NCBI RefSeq assembly: GCF_001262495.1
Contig: NZ_LGYE01000003.1
Coordinates: 62,001-126,000 of the forward strand
Source: Microbacterium sp. GCS4
GTDB lineage: Bacteria > Actinomycetota > Actinomycetes > Actinomycetales > Microbacteriaceae
Direction of reading: 5' to 3'
DNA: 64,000 bases
The notes under the pieces are model-generated. The model saw only the letters and a list, made by a program, of their open reading frames with translations. It was not told where the DNA came from and made no database searches. This document shows positions 17,294 through 25,948 of the stretch, piece by piece. The position numbers were made by a program, and so were the translations under genes. Position 1 is the stretch's first letter; each line of letters begins with the position of its first letter.

Positions 17294-18547
17294 TCAGCGG
17301 TTCTGCTCGAGGATCTGGTCGCCCTGCTCCTGAGCCTCCTTGAGCGCCTGCTCCGCCGAGATCTCGCCGGAGAGGAAGCGCTCGAGGGCGGGGACCAGCG
17401 CCTTGCCCTCGACGTCGGAGAAGCCCTGCACGTTCGGGCGGGTCTGCGCGTAGTTCATGGCCTCGATGAACGCGGCGTAGTGCTCGTCCTCGGTGAAGTA
17501 GGCGTCGTTGGCCGCCTCGATGTTGGCGGGGATCCATCCCGAGATCTCCCCGAAGGCGACGCCGTTCTCGGCCTCGGTGGTCCACCACTTCATGAACTCC
17601 CACGCGCCTTCGGCGTTCTTGGCACCCTCGGGGATCACGAGCCCGAACCCGCCCATGTACGCGCCCTTGTCGCCGTTCGGGCCCGCCGGAGGCTGCACGA
17701 CGCCGTAGCTGAGGCCGTCCACCTTGTCGAGGGTCGACAGCGCCCACGGCCCGTCGAGCTTCATGGCGGTGCGGCCCTCGGCGAACGAGTCGCCCGTGTC
17801 GCCGAAGCCCTGCTGATAGACGCCCGCGTCGAGCAGGCCCTGCCAGAACTCCAGCACTTCGAGGCCCTCGGGGCTGTTGAACGCGGTCTTGGTCTCGTCG
17901 TCGTTGAGCAGCTGCCCGCCCGCCTGCGCGAGGTACATGTTGAACAGGCCGGGGTCGCTGAGGTCGAGGCCGGCCTGGGCGAGCGTGCCGCCGTCCTTGA
18001 CGGTGAGCGCCTCGGCGGCTGTCTTGAGCTCGTCCCAGTTCGTGGGCGGCGTGACGCCGGCATCCGCGAGCAGCGTCTCGTTGAACAGCAGCGAGCGGTT
18101 GTCGACGAGCAGCGGCAGGCCGTACAGCTCTCCGTCGACCTCCATCTCGCCGAGCGCCGGCTCGTAGAAGACGCTCGTGTCGACGGCATCCTCGTCCATG
18201 AACTCGTCGATCGAGGCGAGGGCGCCCTTGGGGGCGTAGAGCGAGGTCTGATAGCGGTCCCAGAGCACGACGTCGGGAACCTGGCCTCCCGCGAGCGCCG
18301 TGAGCAGCTTCTCCTCGACGAGCTCCTGCGGGACGTACGAGACCTCGTAGTCGTCCTGCGACTCGTTGAACCGCGCAGCCTGCTCTTCGAGCTGGGCGAC
18401 CTGGTCGCCCGACCAGGATCCCCACATCACGACGGGTTCGGGGCCGTCTCCGCTGCCGTCGCCGGTGTCGCCCGAGGCACAGCCCGCGACGGTCACGGCG
18501 AGGGTCGCCGTCGCGACGACGGCCAGGGCTCGCAGGTTCTTCTTCAT
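17294..18547 (-). CDS. ABC sugar importer solute-binding lipoprotein (second importer)
   Basis: A 417-residue family 1 solute-binding protein. MKKN start, hydrophobic core and lipobox V-A-G-C (Cys at about 23) show a lipoprotein. The body has typical sugar-binder elements (VVMWGSWSG, VPDVVLWDRY, GLPLLVDNRSLLFN). Only distantly similar to the binding protein at 7642, so the two importers probably take different oligosaccharides. Encoded after its two permeases. Confidence 0.93.
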   Translation of the reverse strand: MKKNLRALAVVATATLAVTVAGCASGDTGDGSGDGPEPVVMWGSWSGDQVAQLEEQAARFNESQDDYEVSYVPQELVEEKLLTALAGGQVPDVVLWDRYQTSLYAPKGALASIDEFMDEDAVDTSVFYEPALGEMEVDGELYGLPLLVDNRSLLFNETLLADAGVTPPTNWDELKTAAEALTVKDGGTLAQAGLDLSDPGLFNMYLAQAGGQLLNDDETKTAFNSPEGLEVLEFWQGLLDAGVYQQGFGDTGDSFAEGRTAMKLDGPWALSTLDKVDGLSYGVVQPPAGPNGDKGAYMGGFGLVIPEGAKNAEGAWEFMKWWTTEAENGVAFGEISGWIPANIEAANDAYFTEDEHYAAFIEAMNYAQTRPNVQGFSDVEGKALVPALERFLSGEISAEQALKEAQEQGDQILEQNR

Positions 18548-18602
18548 CGAAATCTCCTTGGTGGGTGGGTGGTGCTGTGGTGGATGGGTGCAGGGGTGCG
18601 GG

Positions 18603-19556
18603 TCACTTGGTGCCGACGTGCGCGACGCCCTCGATGATCCAGCGCTGGGCGAACAGGAACACGAGCAGCACGGGGAGGCTGGCGATCACGGTGCCGGCCA
18701 TGAGCGGGCCGTAGGCGGTCTCGTAGTTGTTGACGAACGATGCGAGGCCGACCTGGACCGTCATCATGTCCTGGCTGTTCAGCACGATCAGGGGCCAGAG
18801 GAAGTTGTTCCACCCCGCCTGGAAGCTGATGATGCCGAGCACCGCGAGACCGGCCTTCGCGAGCGGGAAGTAGATGACCGTGAAGATGCGGAACTCGCTC
18901 GCGCCGTCGATGCGTGCGGCCTCGCCGAGCTCGTCCGGCAGCGTCTCGAAGAACTGCTTCATGAAGAAGACCGCGAACGCGCCGGCGGCGCCGGGGATGA
19001 TGACGGCCCAGTACGTGTTGATGAGGCCGATGCCGCCCTGGCCGAGCACGTCGTTCCCGCCGACGAAGGGGATGCCGCGCAGGATGAGGAACGAGGGGAT
19101 CATCGTGACGATGCCGGGGATCATGAGCGACGACAGGAAGACTGCGAAGACGGCCTTGCGCCCCCGGAACCGGAGCTTCGCGAGGGCGTAGCCGCCCAGC
19201 GCGCCGAAGAAGATGTTCGTCGCGGCGCCGCCGACGCCGAGCACGAGGGAGTTGACGAAGTATCGCCCGAAGGGCACCTCGTCGAACACCCGCAGGTAGT
19301 TCTCGATCGTCGGGTTCGCGGGGATGAGGTTGAGCGCGCCGGACAGGATCTCGGTCGCGGGCTTGAGCGAGGTCGAGATGGTCCAGACGAGCGGGGCGAC
19401 CGTGAGGACGCTGATGAGGATGGCGCCGACGTACCAGCCGATCGTGGCGAGGCGCGCGCGGGGCGTCGTGCGCCGTCTGGTCGGGATCCGGTCGAGCGAC
19501 GTGCCTGCGGCGATCGAGGTGGCGACCGTGCGGGGTCCGCTGAGGGTGTTCGTCAT
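18603..19556 (-). CDS. ABC sugar importer permease (MalG-like)
   Basis: A 317-residue six-helix permease with EAA loop EAARIDGASEFRIF. ATG 19556 overlaps the stop of the preceding permease in TGATG; a GTG three bases earlier is the alternative. A long cytoplasmic N-terminus of about 40 residues precedes the first helix. Part of the GH125-permease-permease-binding protein-GH76 operon. Confidence 0.92.
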   Translation of the reverse strand: MTNTLSGPRTVATSIAAGTSLDRIPTRRRTTPRARLATIGWYVGAILISVLTVAPLVWTISTSLKPATEILSGALNLIPANPTIENYLRVFDEVPFGRYFVNSLVLGVGGAATNIFFGALGGYALAKLRFRGRKAVFAVFLSSLMIPGIVTMIPSFLILRGIPFVGGNDVLGQGGIGLINTYWAVIIPGAAGAFAVFFMKQFFETLPDELGEAARIDGASEFRIFTVIYFPLAKAGLAVLGIISFQAGWNNFLWPLIVLNSQDMMTVQVGLASFVNNYETAYGPLMAGTVIASLPVLLVFLFAQRWIIEGVAHVGTK

Positions 19557-20518
19557 CACGCGTCCCTCCTGTTCGTGAGCCTGGCGTTGACCAGGGAGAA
19601 GACGAGGATGATGAGGAACAGCACGAAGGACAGCGCCGAGGCGTAGCCCATCTCGAGCGCTCCGAAGCCCTTGTTGTAGATGTAGTAGACCATCGTGACG
19701 GTCGAGTTGCCCGGGCCGCCCTTCGTGAGGACGTACGCCTGGTCGAAGACCTGGAACGCGCCGATGATCAGCAGCGTCGACACGAGGAACGTCGTGCGGG
19801 TCAGGGACGGCAGCGTCACATAGCGGAACTGCTGCCAGGCGTTCGCGCCGTCGAGTCGCGCGGCCTCGTAGAGCTCACCGGGCACGCCCTGCAGGCCGCC
19901 GAGGAAGATGATCATGTTGGCGCCGAATCCGGCCCACACGCTCATCATGACGATCGCGATCATCGCCCACTGCGACTCGTACAGCCACGCGGGGCCGTCG
20001 ATGCCGAACCAGCTCAGTGCCACGTTGAGCAGGCCGTTCTGCGGGTTCAGCATCCAGAACCAGATGGTCGCGGTGGCGACTGTGGAGGCGACGACCGGGA
20101 TGTAGAACAGCGTGCGGAACAGCCGCACCGCGCGGTGGCGGCGGTTGAGCAGCAGTGCCGTTCCGAGCGCGACCACGAGTCCGGCCGGGACGTACAGCAC
20201 CGTGTAGTAGGCGGTGTTGCGCAGCGCGATCCAGAAGAACGGGTCGACCGCGATGTTCAGGTAGTTCTCGAGGCCGAGCCACTCGTAGTCGCCGACGATC
20301 GCGTAGTCGGTGAAGCTCAGCACGAGGGCCATGGCCATCGGCAGCGCCATGAAGACGAGGAACAGCACGCCCGGCACGAGCAGGAACAGCCAGGCGTTGC
20401 GGGTCATCTGCCGTGCCGAGGGGTTGCGCGGTGCGCGGGCGCGGCGGGCAGACGGCATCCGTTCCGGACTGCCCGACTCGTCGACGGATGCCGCGGGCGC
20501 GGCGACCTGGACGTTCAT
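19556..20518 (-). CDS. ABC sugar importer permease (MalF-like)
   Basis: A 320-residue permease with six helices and EAA loop EAARLDGANAWQQF. The ATG at 20518 overlaps the GH125 stop by 4 bases (ATGA), fixing the start. An Ala/Pro/Arg-rich N-terminal ~40 residues are cytoplasmic. It pairs with the MalG-like subunit downstream; the ATPase is not encoded here. Confidence 0.92.
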   Translation of the reverse strand: MNVQVAAPAASVDESGSPERMPSARRARAPRNPSARQMTRNAWLFLLVPGVLFLVFMALPMAMALVLSFTDYAIVGDYEWLGLENYLNIAVDPFFWIALRNTAYYTVLYVPAGLVVALGTALLLNRRHRAVRLFRTLFYIPVVASTVATATIWFWMLNPQNGLLNVALSWFGIDGPAWLYESQWAMIAIVMMSVWAGFGANMIIFLGGLQGVPGELYEAARLDGANAWQQFRYVTLPSLTRTTFLVSTLLIIGAFQVFDQAYVLTKGGPGNSTVTMVYYIYNKGFGALEMGYASALSFVLFLIILVFSLVNARLTNRRDA

Positions 20519-21840
20519 GCCGGCCGCGCCTCGGTCAGGGGCCGGCGGCGCAGTGTGCGGAGCCCGGCGATGTCGAGCACGAGCTCGCAGAACATGGCGT
20601 TGGCCCACGAGAACCACTCGCGCGTGAAGATCTCGGGGTCGGTCGCGAGGAACGACTCGTGCATGAGGCCGGTCCCGGCATCCGTGTCGAGCAGCAGGCG
20701 GAGGATGCGCTGCTTCTCGGCCGGGTCGTCGGTCGTGAGCGCCTCGATGCACAGGCCGATGGGCCAGATGTGACCGGCGGGGGTGTGCGGGCTGCCGAGG
20801 CCGCGGGCCTCGGCGCCCCAGGGGAGGGTGCCCGAGACGAACGTGGGGTTGGCCTCACTGAGGATCCAGGCGCGCGTCGCGAGGTACAGCGGGTCGTCGG
20901 TGGCGCTCCAGCCGATCAGCGGCAACGACAGCAGGCTGGGCACGTTGGCGTCGTCGAGGAGCAGGATGCCGCCGCGACCGTCGACCTCGTAGGCGTAGAC
21001 GTCTCCGTGGTCGGGTGTGGCGACGACCCCGTGCTCGGCGACGCCCCGTTCGATGTCGGCGCGCAGGTCGCGGGCGCTCGCCGCGAGCTCCGCGTCGTCG
21101 AGCACCTCGGTCGCGATGGTCTCGATGTGCTGCAGCTCGACCGCGGCGAACATGTTGCCCGGCACGTTGTAGCCGTGCACGCAGGCGTCGTCACTGGGGC
21201 GGAACGCCGACCACGTCATGCCGGTGGGCGCGGTCTCGCTGCCGCGGCCCTCGCGCACGAGCGTGTCGGTCGACGGGCCGTCGAGGCGCTCGAAGCGGTA
21301 GGGCGAGTGTGCCTCGTGGTGCTGTTCGGTGCGCCAGAGTTCGATGATCGTGCGTGCCGCGCGGGCGAAGGCGGCACCGAGATGGTCGGTGCGTCCGGTG
21401 AGCGTCCACAGGTCGTGGGCGAGCTGCACCGGGTAGCAGAGCGAGTCGACCTCGTACTTGCGCTCCCACACCCACGGCGACTGCTCGGTGAGGTCGCTCT
21501 GGTGGCCGGCGCCGTTCGCCTCGGCGTTGAAGGCGTTGGCGTAGGGGTCGAGCAGCACGAAGTCGATCTGCCGGCGCGAGACCGCGGCGATCATGTCGCT
21601 GATCGCCTGGTCCTCAGCGGCGAAGTGCAGGTACGGCGCGAGCTGGGCGGTCGAGTCGCGCAGCCACATCGCCGGGATGTCGCCCGTCAGCATGAAGAGC
21701 GTGCCGTCGGGCATCTCGCGCAGCGTGGTGCCGAGGGTGTTCTCGAAGCAGCGCTCGAACATGGCGGCGGTCGCCTCGTCGGTGCGGGCGCGTACGCGCT
21801 CGGCGACGGAGTGGATGAAGGCCGAATGGGTCTGAGCCAC
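20515..21840 (-). CDS. GH125 exo-alpha-1,6-mannosidase
   Basis: A 441-residue enzyme of family GH125 (formerly DUF1237), metal-independent exo-acting alpha-1,6-mannosidases. Family signatures: FMLTGDIPAMWLRDSTAQ (49-66), WERKYEVDSLCYP, VHGYNVPGNMFA and WANAMFCELV. No signal peptide, so it works on imported chains. I chose GTG 21840 with GAGGAG six bases upstream instead of the more distant ATG 21906. First gene of the second importer operon, behind the AT-rich site at 21907-21933. Confidence 0.93.
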   Translation of the reverse strand: MAQTHSAFIHSVAERVRARTDEATAAMFERCFENTLGTTLREMPDGTLFMLTGDIPAMWLRDSTAQLAPYLHFAAEDQAISDMIAAVSRRQIDFVLLDPYANAFNAEANGAGHQSDLTEQSPWVWERKYEVDSLCYPVQLAHDLWTLTGRTDHLGAAFARAARTIIELWRTEQHHEAHSPYRFERLDGPSTDTLVREGRGSETAPTGMTWSAFRPSDDACVHGYNVPGNMFAAVELQHIETIATEVLDDAELAASARDLRADIERGVAEHGVVATPDHGDVYAYEVDGRGGILLLDDANVPSLLSLPLIGWSATDDPLYLATRAWILSEANPTFVSGTLPWGAEARGLGSPHTPAGHIWPIGLCIEALTTDDPAEKQRILRLLLDTDAGTGLMHESFLATDPEIFTREWFSWANAMFCELVLDIAGLRTLRRRPLTEARPA

Positions 21841-21906
21841 GATGCTCCTCGGTCGATCTCGAACCGCCCTGCTCTGGGCGACATCGTCACTGTAACCTGA
21901 AAACAC

Positions 21907-21933
21907 AATTAAATCTATTTATATCTATAAATA
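21907..21933. promoter_or_regulatory. AT-rich operator/promoter region of the GH125-ABC-GH76 operon
   Basis: In otherwise GC-rich DNA, TATTTATATCTATAAATA (21916-21933) is a palindrome with 7-bp arms around ATCT. Its left part TATTTATATCTA matches TAGTTATATTTA in the loop before the GntR gene (14862-14851, minus strand) at 10 of 12 positions. This is the best candidate operator for that regulator. Confidence 0.65.
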
Positions 21934-21976
21934 TACGAGAGAGCAGTGCTCGTCCAGCGAGTGCTAGCGCCCCTCT

Positions 21977-22010
21977 GGTCGTTGAGCGAGCGCCAGCGAG
22001 ACGAAACGCG
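21977..22010 (+). repeat. Dispersed extragenic repeat (GGTCGTTGAG family), copy 1
   Basis: GGTCGTTGAGCGAGCG followed by CCAGC and GAGACGAAACGCG. The same unit recurs at 23168-23275, 32438-32519, 33315-33347 and 56806-56972. All copies are in intergenic DNA. Confidence 0.85.
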
Positions 22011-22108
22011 GTGACCCGCGACCGAGCGACACGCGCCTCCCCCTTGGACGCACCCCCGCGCGCGTGTCAGGATGACGGCATCCCCTACCCCGCGACGGAA
22101 GGAACCTC

Positions 22109-23164
22109 ATGCAGCTCGCGATGATCGGACTCGGACGGATGGGCGCCAACATCGTGCGCCGACTCATGCGGGCGGGACACGAGTGCGTGGTCTACGACGT
22201 CAACGCGGATGCCGTGCAGGCGCTCGTCGCCGAGGGGGCGGTGGGTGCCGACAGCATGGCCGACCTCGCGTCGAAGCTCGAGGCTCCGCGCGCCGTGTGG
22301 ATGATGGTGCCCGCGTCGCTCACCGGCAAGGTCGCCGACGATGTGGCGGCCGTGCTCGAGAAGGGCGACATCCTGATCGACGGCGGCAACTCCAACTACC
22401 GCGACGACGTGCGCCGGGCGGCTGCGTTCCGCGAGCAGGGCATCCATTACGTCGACGTGGGTACGAGCGGCGGCGTCTTCGGGCTCGAGCGCGGCTACTG
22501 CCTCATGGTCGGCGGGCCGGACGAGGCCGTGCAGCACCTCGAGCCCGTGCTGCGCACGATCGCGCCGGGCGAGGGCGAGATCGAGCGGACCCCCGGTCGC
22601 ACCGGAGAGCTCAGCCCCGAGGAGCAGGGCTTCCTGCACTGCGGACCGTCGGGTGCCGGGCACTTCGTGAAGATGGTGCACAACGGCATCGAGTACGGCA
22701 TCATGGCGTCGATCGCCGAAGGCCTCAACATCCTCCACAACGCGGATGCCGGGGTGCGCGAGGCCGAGCACTCGGCCGAGATCGCGCCGCTGGAGGAGCC
22801 GGAGTTCTACCAGTTCCCCATCGACACCGCGAAGGTCACCGAGCTGTGGCGCCGCGGATCGGTCGTCTCGTCGTGGCTGCTCGACCTCACCGCCGCGGCG
22901 CTGAACGAGAACCCGACGCTCGACGGCCTGGCGGGTCGCGTCTCCGACTCCGGCGAAGGGCGCTGGACGGTCAAGGCCGCGGTCGACGTCGGTGTGCCGG
23001 TGCCGGTGCTCGCGGCATCCCTGTTCGAGCGCTTCGCCTCGCGCGACGAGGACCGCTTCGCGAACCAGGTGCTCTCGGCGATGCGTCTGCAGTTCGGCGG
23101 CCACAAGGAGCTCCCCGCGGGCGACGTGCTCGAGGCCGGTGCCCGCAAGGCCGAGTCCGCGTAG
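22109..23164 (+). CDS. gnd: 6-phosphogluconate dehydrogenase, decarboxylating (short form)
   Basis: A 351-residue short-type 6-phosphogluconate dehydrogenase. It has the NAD(P) Rossmann motif [13 protein letters not shown] (8-20), the substrate loop [22 protein letters not shown], and the catalytic K and HN in [12 protein letters not shown]. The acidic residue after the second strand (VYDVNAD) suggests NAD rather than NADP use. GGAAGGAA precedes the ATG. It makes ribulose-5-phosphate in the oxidative pentose phosphate pathway. It stands alone next to the mannan locus; no operator of either circuit was seen upstream. Confidence 0.92.
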   Translation: MQLAMIGLGRMGANIVRRLMRAGHECVVYDVNADAVQALVAEGAVGADSMADLASKLEAPRAVWMMVPASLTGKVADDVAAVLEKGDILIDGGNSNYRDDVRRAAAFREQGIHYVDVGTSGGVFGLERGYCLMVGGPDEAVQHLEPVLRTIAPGEGEIERTPGRTGELSPEEQGFLHCGPSGAGHFVKMVHNGIEYGIMASIAEGLNILHNADAGVREAEHSAEIAPLEEPEFYQFPIDTAKVTELWRRGSVVSSWLLDLTAAALNENPTLDGLAGRVSDSGEGRWTVKAAVDVGVPVPVLAASLFERFASRDEDRFANQVLSAMRLQFGGHKELPAGDVLEAGARKAESA

Positions 23165-23167
23165 ACC

Positions 23168-23275
23168 CCCGGCCGTTGAGCGCGCCGCGCCCCCCGGTCG
23201 TTGAGCGAGCGACGCCCCGGTCGTTGAGCGCGCCACGCCCCCGGGCGTTGAGCGAGCGAAGCGAGACGAAACGCG
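23168..23275 (+). repeat. Four tandem units of the dispersed extragenic repeat
   Basis: Four successive units beginning GG(C/T/G)CGTTGAGCG at about 23171, 23196, 23219 and 23244. Only the last one carries the full right half GAGACGAAACGCG. They separate gnd from the GNAT gene. Confidence 0.85.
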
Positions 23276-23336
23276 CTACATTCCTCGAATCGCCGCCCCG
23301 CGGCATCCGCACTACCCGCTACCCGAAAGCGTTCAG

Positions 23337-23807
23337 ATGAATCGACCCGGCGCCGTCCGCATCCGCACCGCCACACCCGATGATGCCCCGCGCATCGCGG
23401 AGCTCCTCCACGCGTTCAACACGGAGTTCGACACCGAGACTCCGAGGGTCGAGGTGCTGACGCGCAGGCTGCGCGCGCTGCTCGCGGGGCCATCGACGTT
23501 CGCTGTGCTCGGCGGCGAGCCGGCGGTCGGCGTCGCGCTGGTGACGGTGCGTCCGAACGTCTGGTCAGATGGACCCGTGGCGCTGCTCGACGAGATGTAC
23601 GTGGATCCTTCGGAGCGTGCCGGCGGTATCGGCGGTGAGATCCTGCGGGTGGTGGTCGAGGCGTGCCAGCGACTGGGTGTCGCCGAAATCGAGATCAACG
23701 GGGCCGGGTCGGATGCCGACGCGATGCGCTTCTACGAGAGGCACGGCTTCACGAACGGCGACCCCGACACCGGCGAGCGGGCGTACTACTTCTCCCGCTC
23801 GCTCTGA
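23337..23807 (+). CDS. GNAT-family N-acetyltransferase
   Basis: A 156-residue single-domain GNAT. VRIRTATPDDAPRIAELL at the start, LLDEMYVDPSERAGGIGGEI (the acetyl-CoA-binding R/Q-x-x-G-x-G/A equivalent) and the C-terminal MRFYERHGF are characteristic. The acceptor is unknown. The start ATG has only a weak GAAAG upstream. Confidence 0.88.
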   Translation: MNRPGAVRIRTATPDDAPRIAELLHAFNTEFDTETPRVEVLTRRLRALLAGPSTFAVLGGEPAVGVALVTVRPNVWSDGPVALLDEMYVDPSERAGGIGGEILRVVVEACQRLGVAEIEINGAGSDADAMRFYERHGFTNGDPDTGERAYYFSRSL

Positions 23808-24018
23808 TCGCGAGGGTCACCCGCTGCGGCGGACCTGCTGTAGCGGACGTGCCGAGGTCGGTAATGCATCCCGCGTGCCGTGAGTGGTCGGAAACGCTCC
23901 TGAAACGCCCGTGTGAGATGCCTTTTCGACCCGTTGTGAACCTCCGGGATCTCTGACGTGGCACTCCGATCGGTTATGACCGTTGAGCATCTCCACACCC
24001 CGACACAGTATTCTGCAC

Positions 24019-24038
24019 CGTCTTCATATGTATGCTTT
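24019..24038 (+). promoter_or_regulatory. Conserved motif CGTCYTCATATGTRYGCTTY, copy 1
   Basis: CGTCTTCATATGTATGCTTT ends 10 bases before ATG 24049 of the proprotein gene. It matches 32982-33001 (plus) and 34727-34746 (minus) at almost every position, while flanking DNA differs. It is probably a promoter or regulator site shared by the three loci. Confidence 0.75.
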
Positions 24039-24048
24039 TGTTTCTCGT

Positions 24049-24972
24049 ATGAAGAACACAAGCGAGTTCTCTCGGGGCCTGATCGCGATGGCCGTCACCT
24101 TGTCCCTCGTGACCACGGCGAACTCCGCCGCAGCGCAGACCGACGGCGGCACCGACCACGCCGAGGTTGCCATCATCGCGAGCGCCGTCGACGTAGCTGT
24201 GCCTGCGTCCGCGCCGGTCGCGGCGGGCGAGGTCGTCGGCGATCAGGCTGTGGTGCAGGCGAATGGCATCGAGGCAATCGTGCCGTTGAGTGCGGCCGAC
24301 GTCGTGACGGTCGCGAGCGACGACAACGGAGGGCAGGCTGCGAGCATCACGCTTCCTTCCGAGTTCCGGGAGAGCGTGGGAACCTTCTCAGACGACGGGA
24401 CTGTCGTCTACGAGGCAGACAGCGGGAGCGCCCTCGCCGTGCAGACGCTCACAGACGGGTCGACGCGTGTGCAGAGCGTCATCGACTCAGCGACGAGCGT
24501 GCACGAGTTCGAGTACGGTGTCGACGGCTACCGGCCGTATCAGGCGGACAGCGAGGAGGTGGTTTTCGTAGACGCCGACGGCGACTTCGTCGCCATCGCT
24601 CAGCCTTGGGCAGTCGACGCGAATGGTGTCAGCGTTCCGACTCACTACGAGATCCGTGGCGACAAGGTCGTCCAGGTGGTCCAGCCGGACGAGTCGACGG
24701 TCTATCCCGTGGTCGCGGATCCGACCTGGTTGTGGAATGGTCCCGCGTGGGGGATGAAACTCAACCGCTCGGAGACATCGCGCGTTCGTGACTACGCTGC
24801 TGCGATCGGTATGTGCGGTCTCTTCGCGAAGGCCATAGCGATCAAGGTGTGCGGAGTCTTTGCGTCGTACATCGTGGCTCAGGCCAACCTCGCTCAAGGC
24901 GATAGCCCGAAGAGCTGCTTGTTCTTCACTGCGGCTCCTATCCCGGGTGTGATCTGGAGGATCAAGTGCTGA
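24049..24972 (+). CDS. Secreted proprotein with YPVVADP motif and Cys-containing C-terminal tail
   Basis: 307 residues from ATG 24049 (ATG 24028 is also in frame but lies inside the conserved upstream motif). A Sec signal peptide (FSRGLIAMAVTLSLVTTANS, cleavage near AAAQ) is followed by an acidic beta-rich region, then VPTHYEIRGDKVVQVV and YPVVADP. The last ~80 residues are different in character: hydrophobic, with cysteines in MCGLF, VCGVF, KSCLFF and a terminal KC. The region up to YPVVADP is homologous to the protein at 33785-34669; the tails are unrelated. Followed within 15 bases by a small membrane protein gene. No function is established; a secreted toxin or bacteriocin precursor is my inference. 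GC is lower than in the neighbours. Confidence 0.75.
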   Translation: MKNTSEFSRGLIAMAVTLSLVTTANSAAAQTDGGTDHAEVAIIASAVDVAVPASAPVAAGEVVGDQAVVQANGIEAIVPLSAADVVTVASDDNGGQAASITLPSEFRESVGTFSDDGTVVYEADSGSALAVQTLTDGSTRVQSVIDSATSVHEFEYGVDGYRPYQADSEEVVFVDADGDFVAIAQPWAVDANGVSVPTHYEIRGDKVVQVVQPDESTVYPVVADPTWLWNGPAWGMKLNRSETSRVRDYAAAIGMCGLFAKAIAIKVCGVFASYIVAQANLAQGDSPKSCLFFTAAPIPGVIWRIKC

Positions 24973-24986
24973 ACGGAGGACCGCTG

Positions 24987-25355
24987 ATGGTGAACGAACC
25001 GTTCGTCTATCTCCTCACCGTCCTTCTCGCCGTGAGTGCGGGGCTCGGTTTCGGAGTGAAGGCAGCCGGCGTGCACCGATGGCTGGGCCAGGTGGCCGGC
25101 ATTCTCGTTACGGCTTTCGTTGTTGTCGTCGGGTTCATGATCGGCGCTCACGCCGTGTGGATCGGGCCGATCTTCCTCCTCGTGTCGATGGTCACGACCG
25201 TGGTGGTTGGGGTGTCCGGTCGTCGCAATGAACCCATGTTCCTCGCATCGTCGTACTGGCGGCGGGTTCTTCTCGTCAGTAGGGGCTACAAGAGCGAGCC
25301 AGGCGAAGCGTCAGGAGACGCCGGACGTCCGTGTACTCGAATCGATCGCGATTGA
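24987..25355 (+). CDS. Small three-helix membrane protein, possible immunity partner
   Basis: 122 residues from ATG 24987, which follows GGAGG by 7 bases. Three predicted transmembrane helices (about residues 5-22, 32-53 and 55-74) and a basic, hydrophilic C-terminal tail. No family recognised. It is co-transcribed with the proprotein gene (15-base gap), the same arrangement as at 33447-34669. An immunity or export partner would fit; this is inference. Confidence 0.65.
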   Translation: MVNEPFVYLLTVLLAVSAGLGFGVKAAGVHRWLGQVAGILVTAFVVVVGFMIGAHAVWIGPIFLLVSMVTTVVVGVSGRRNEPMFLASSYWRRVLLVSRGYKSEPGEASGDAGRPCTRIDRD

Positions 25356-25462
25356 CACGGGGTGCCTACGGCGCGGACTCGCACAGCCCCGCTGTGGTGC
25401 AGGTTCTTCCTCTCCGTTTTATGGCGTCCTCCGTCCAGGTGATGCCGCGCACCTCCGACCAG

Positions 25463-25510
25463 AGATGGAAAACGCCTCGGAGCCGCCCTCTTCCGCAGCG
25501 TTTTCCATCT
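25463..25510. terminator. Bidirectional terminator
   Basis: AGATGGAAAACGC (25463-25475) and GCGTTTTCCATCT (25498-25510) form a perfect 13-bp stem with a 22-base loop, between the convergent membrane-protein and VOC genes. Confidence 0.75.
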
Positions 25511-25523
25511 TTCGTGCCGGTGA

Positions 25524-25895
25524 TCAGTCCCAGCCGACCCAGTCCGGGCGGTCGACGATGCAGAAACGGTTGCCCTCGGGGTCTTCCATGACGATGTAGT
25601 CCGCGTCATCGGGGCGGCCGTCCCAGTGCACCTCGCGCGCCCCGAGGTCGGTGAGGCGGCGCACCTCGGCATCCTGGTCCTCGGCGTAGATGTCGAGATG
25701 GATGCGCGGCGGCAGCACCCGTTCGGAATGGTGGGCGTCGAGCGCGATGCACGGCGCGTCGGCGTCGCGGGGTTTCAGCACGACCCAGTCGTCGTCGGCG
25801 GGGTCGCGCTCCACGTAGTCGAGGGCGGCCTTCCAGAACTCGGCCTGCGCGACAAGGTCGTTCACGCGGATCACGATCGACACGATCTTCAACAT
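25524..25895 (-). CDS. VOC-superfamily (glyoxalase-like) protein
   Basis: A 123-residue protein with two beta-alpha-beta-beta-beta units. It starts LKIVSIVIRVNDL, has LPPRIHLDIYA in the middle and ends MEDPEGNRFCIVDRP, the usual VOC pattern with metal ligands at H and E positions. The role is unknown; many relatives are annotated as bleomycin-resistance or glyoxalase-like. It lies 53 bases downstream of the MerR gene on the same strand and may be the last gene of that operon. Confidence 0.85.
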   Translation of the reverse strand: MLKIVSIVIRVNDLVAQAEFWKAALDYVERDPADDDWVVLKPRDADAPCIALDAHHSERVLPPRIHLDIYAEDQDAEVRRLTDLGAREVHWDGRPDDADYIVMEDPEGNRFCIVDRPDWVGWD

Positions 25896-25948
25896 GCAGG
25901 TCAGGGTAGAGCGCGAGCGGATGCCGGGAAAGGCCTTGCGATCGAAGG

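Noticed and set aside
23168..23275. Tandem repeat considered as a CRISPR array
   Set aside because: Units are about 25 bases with no unique spacers of constant length, and no cas genes are near.
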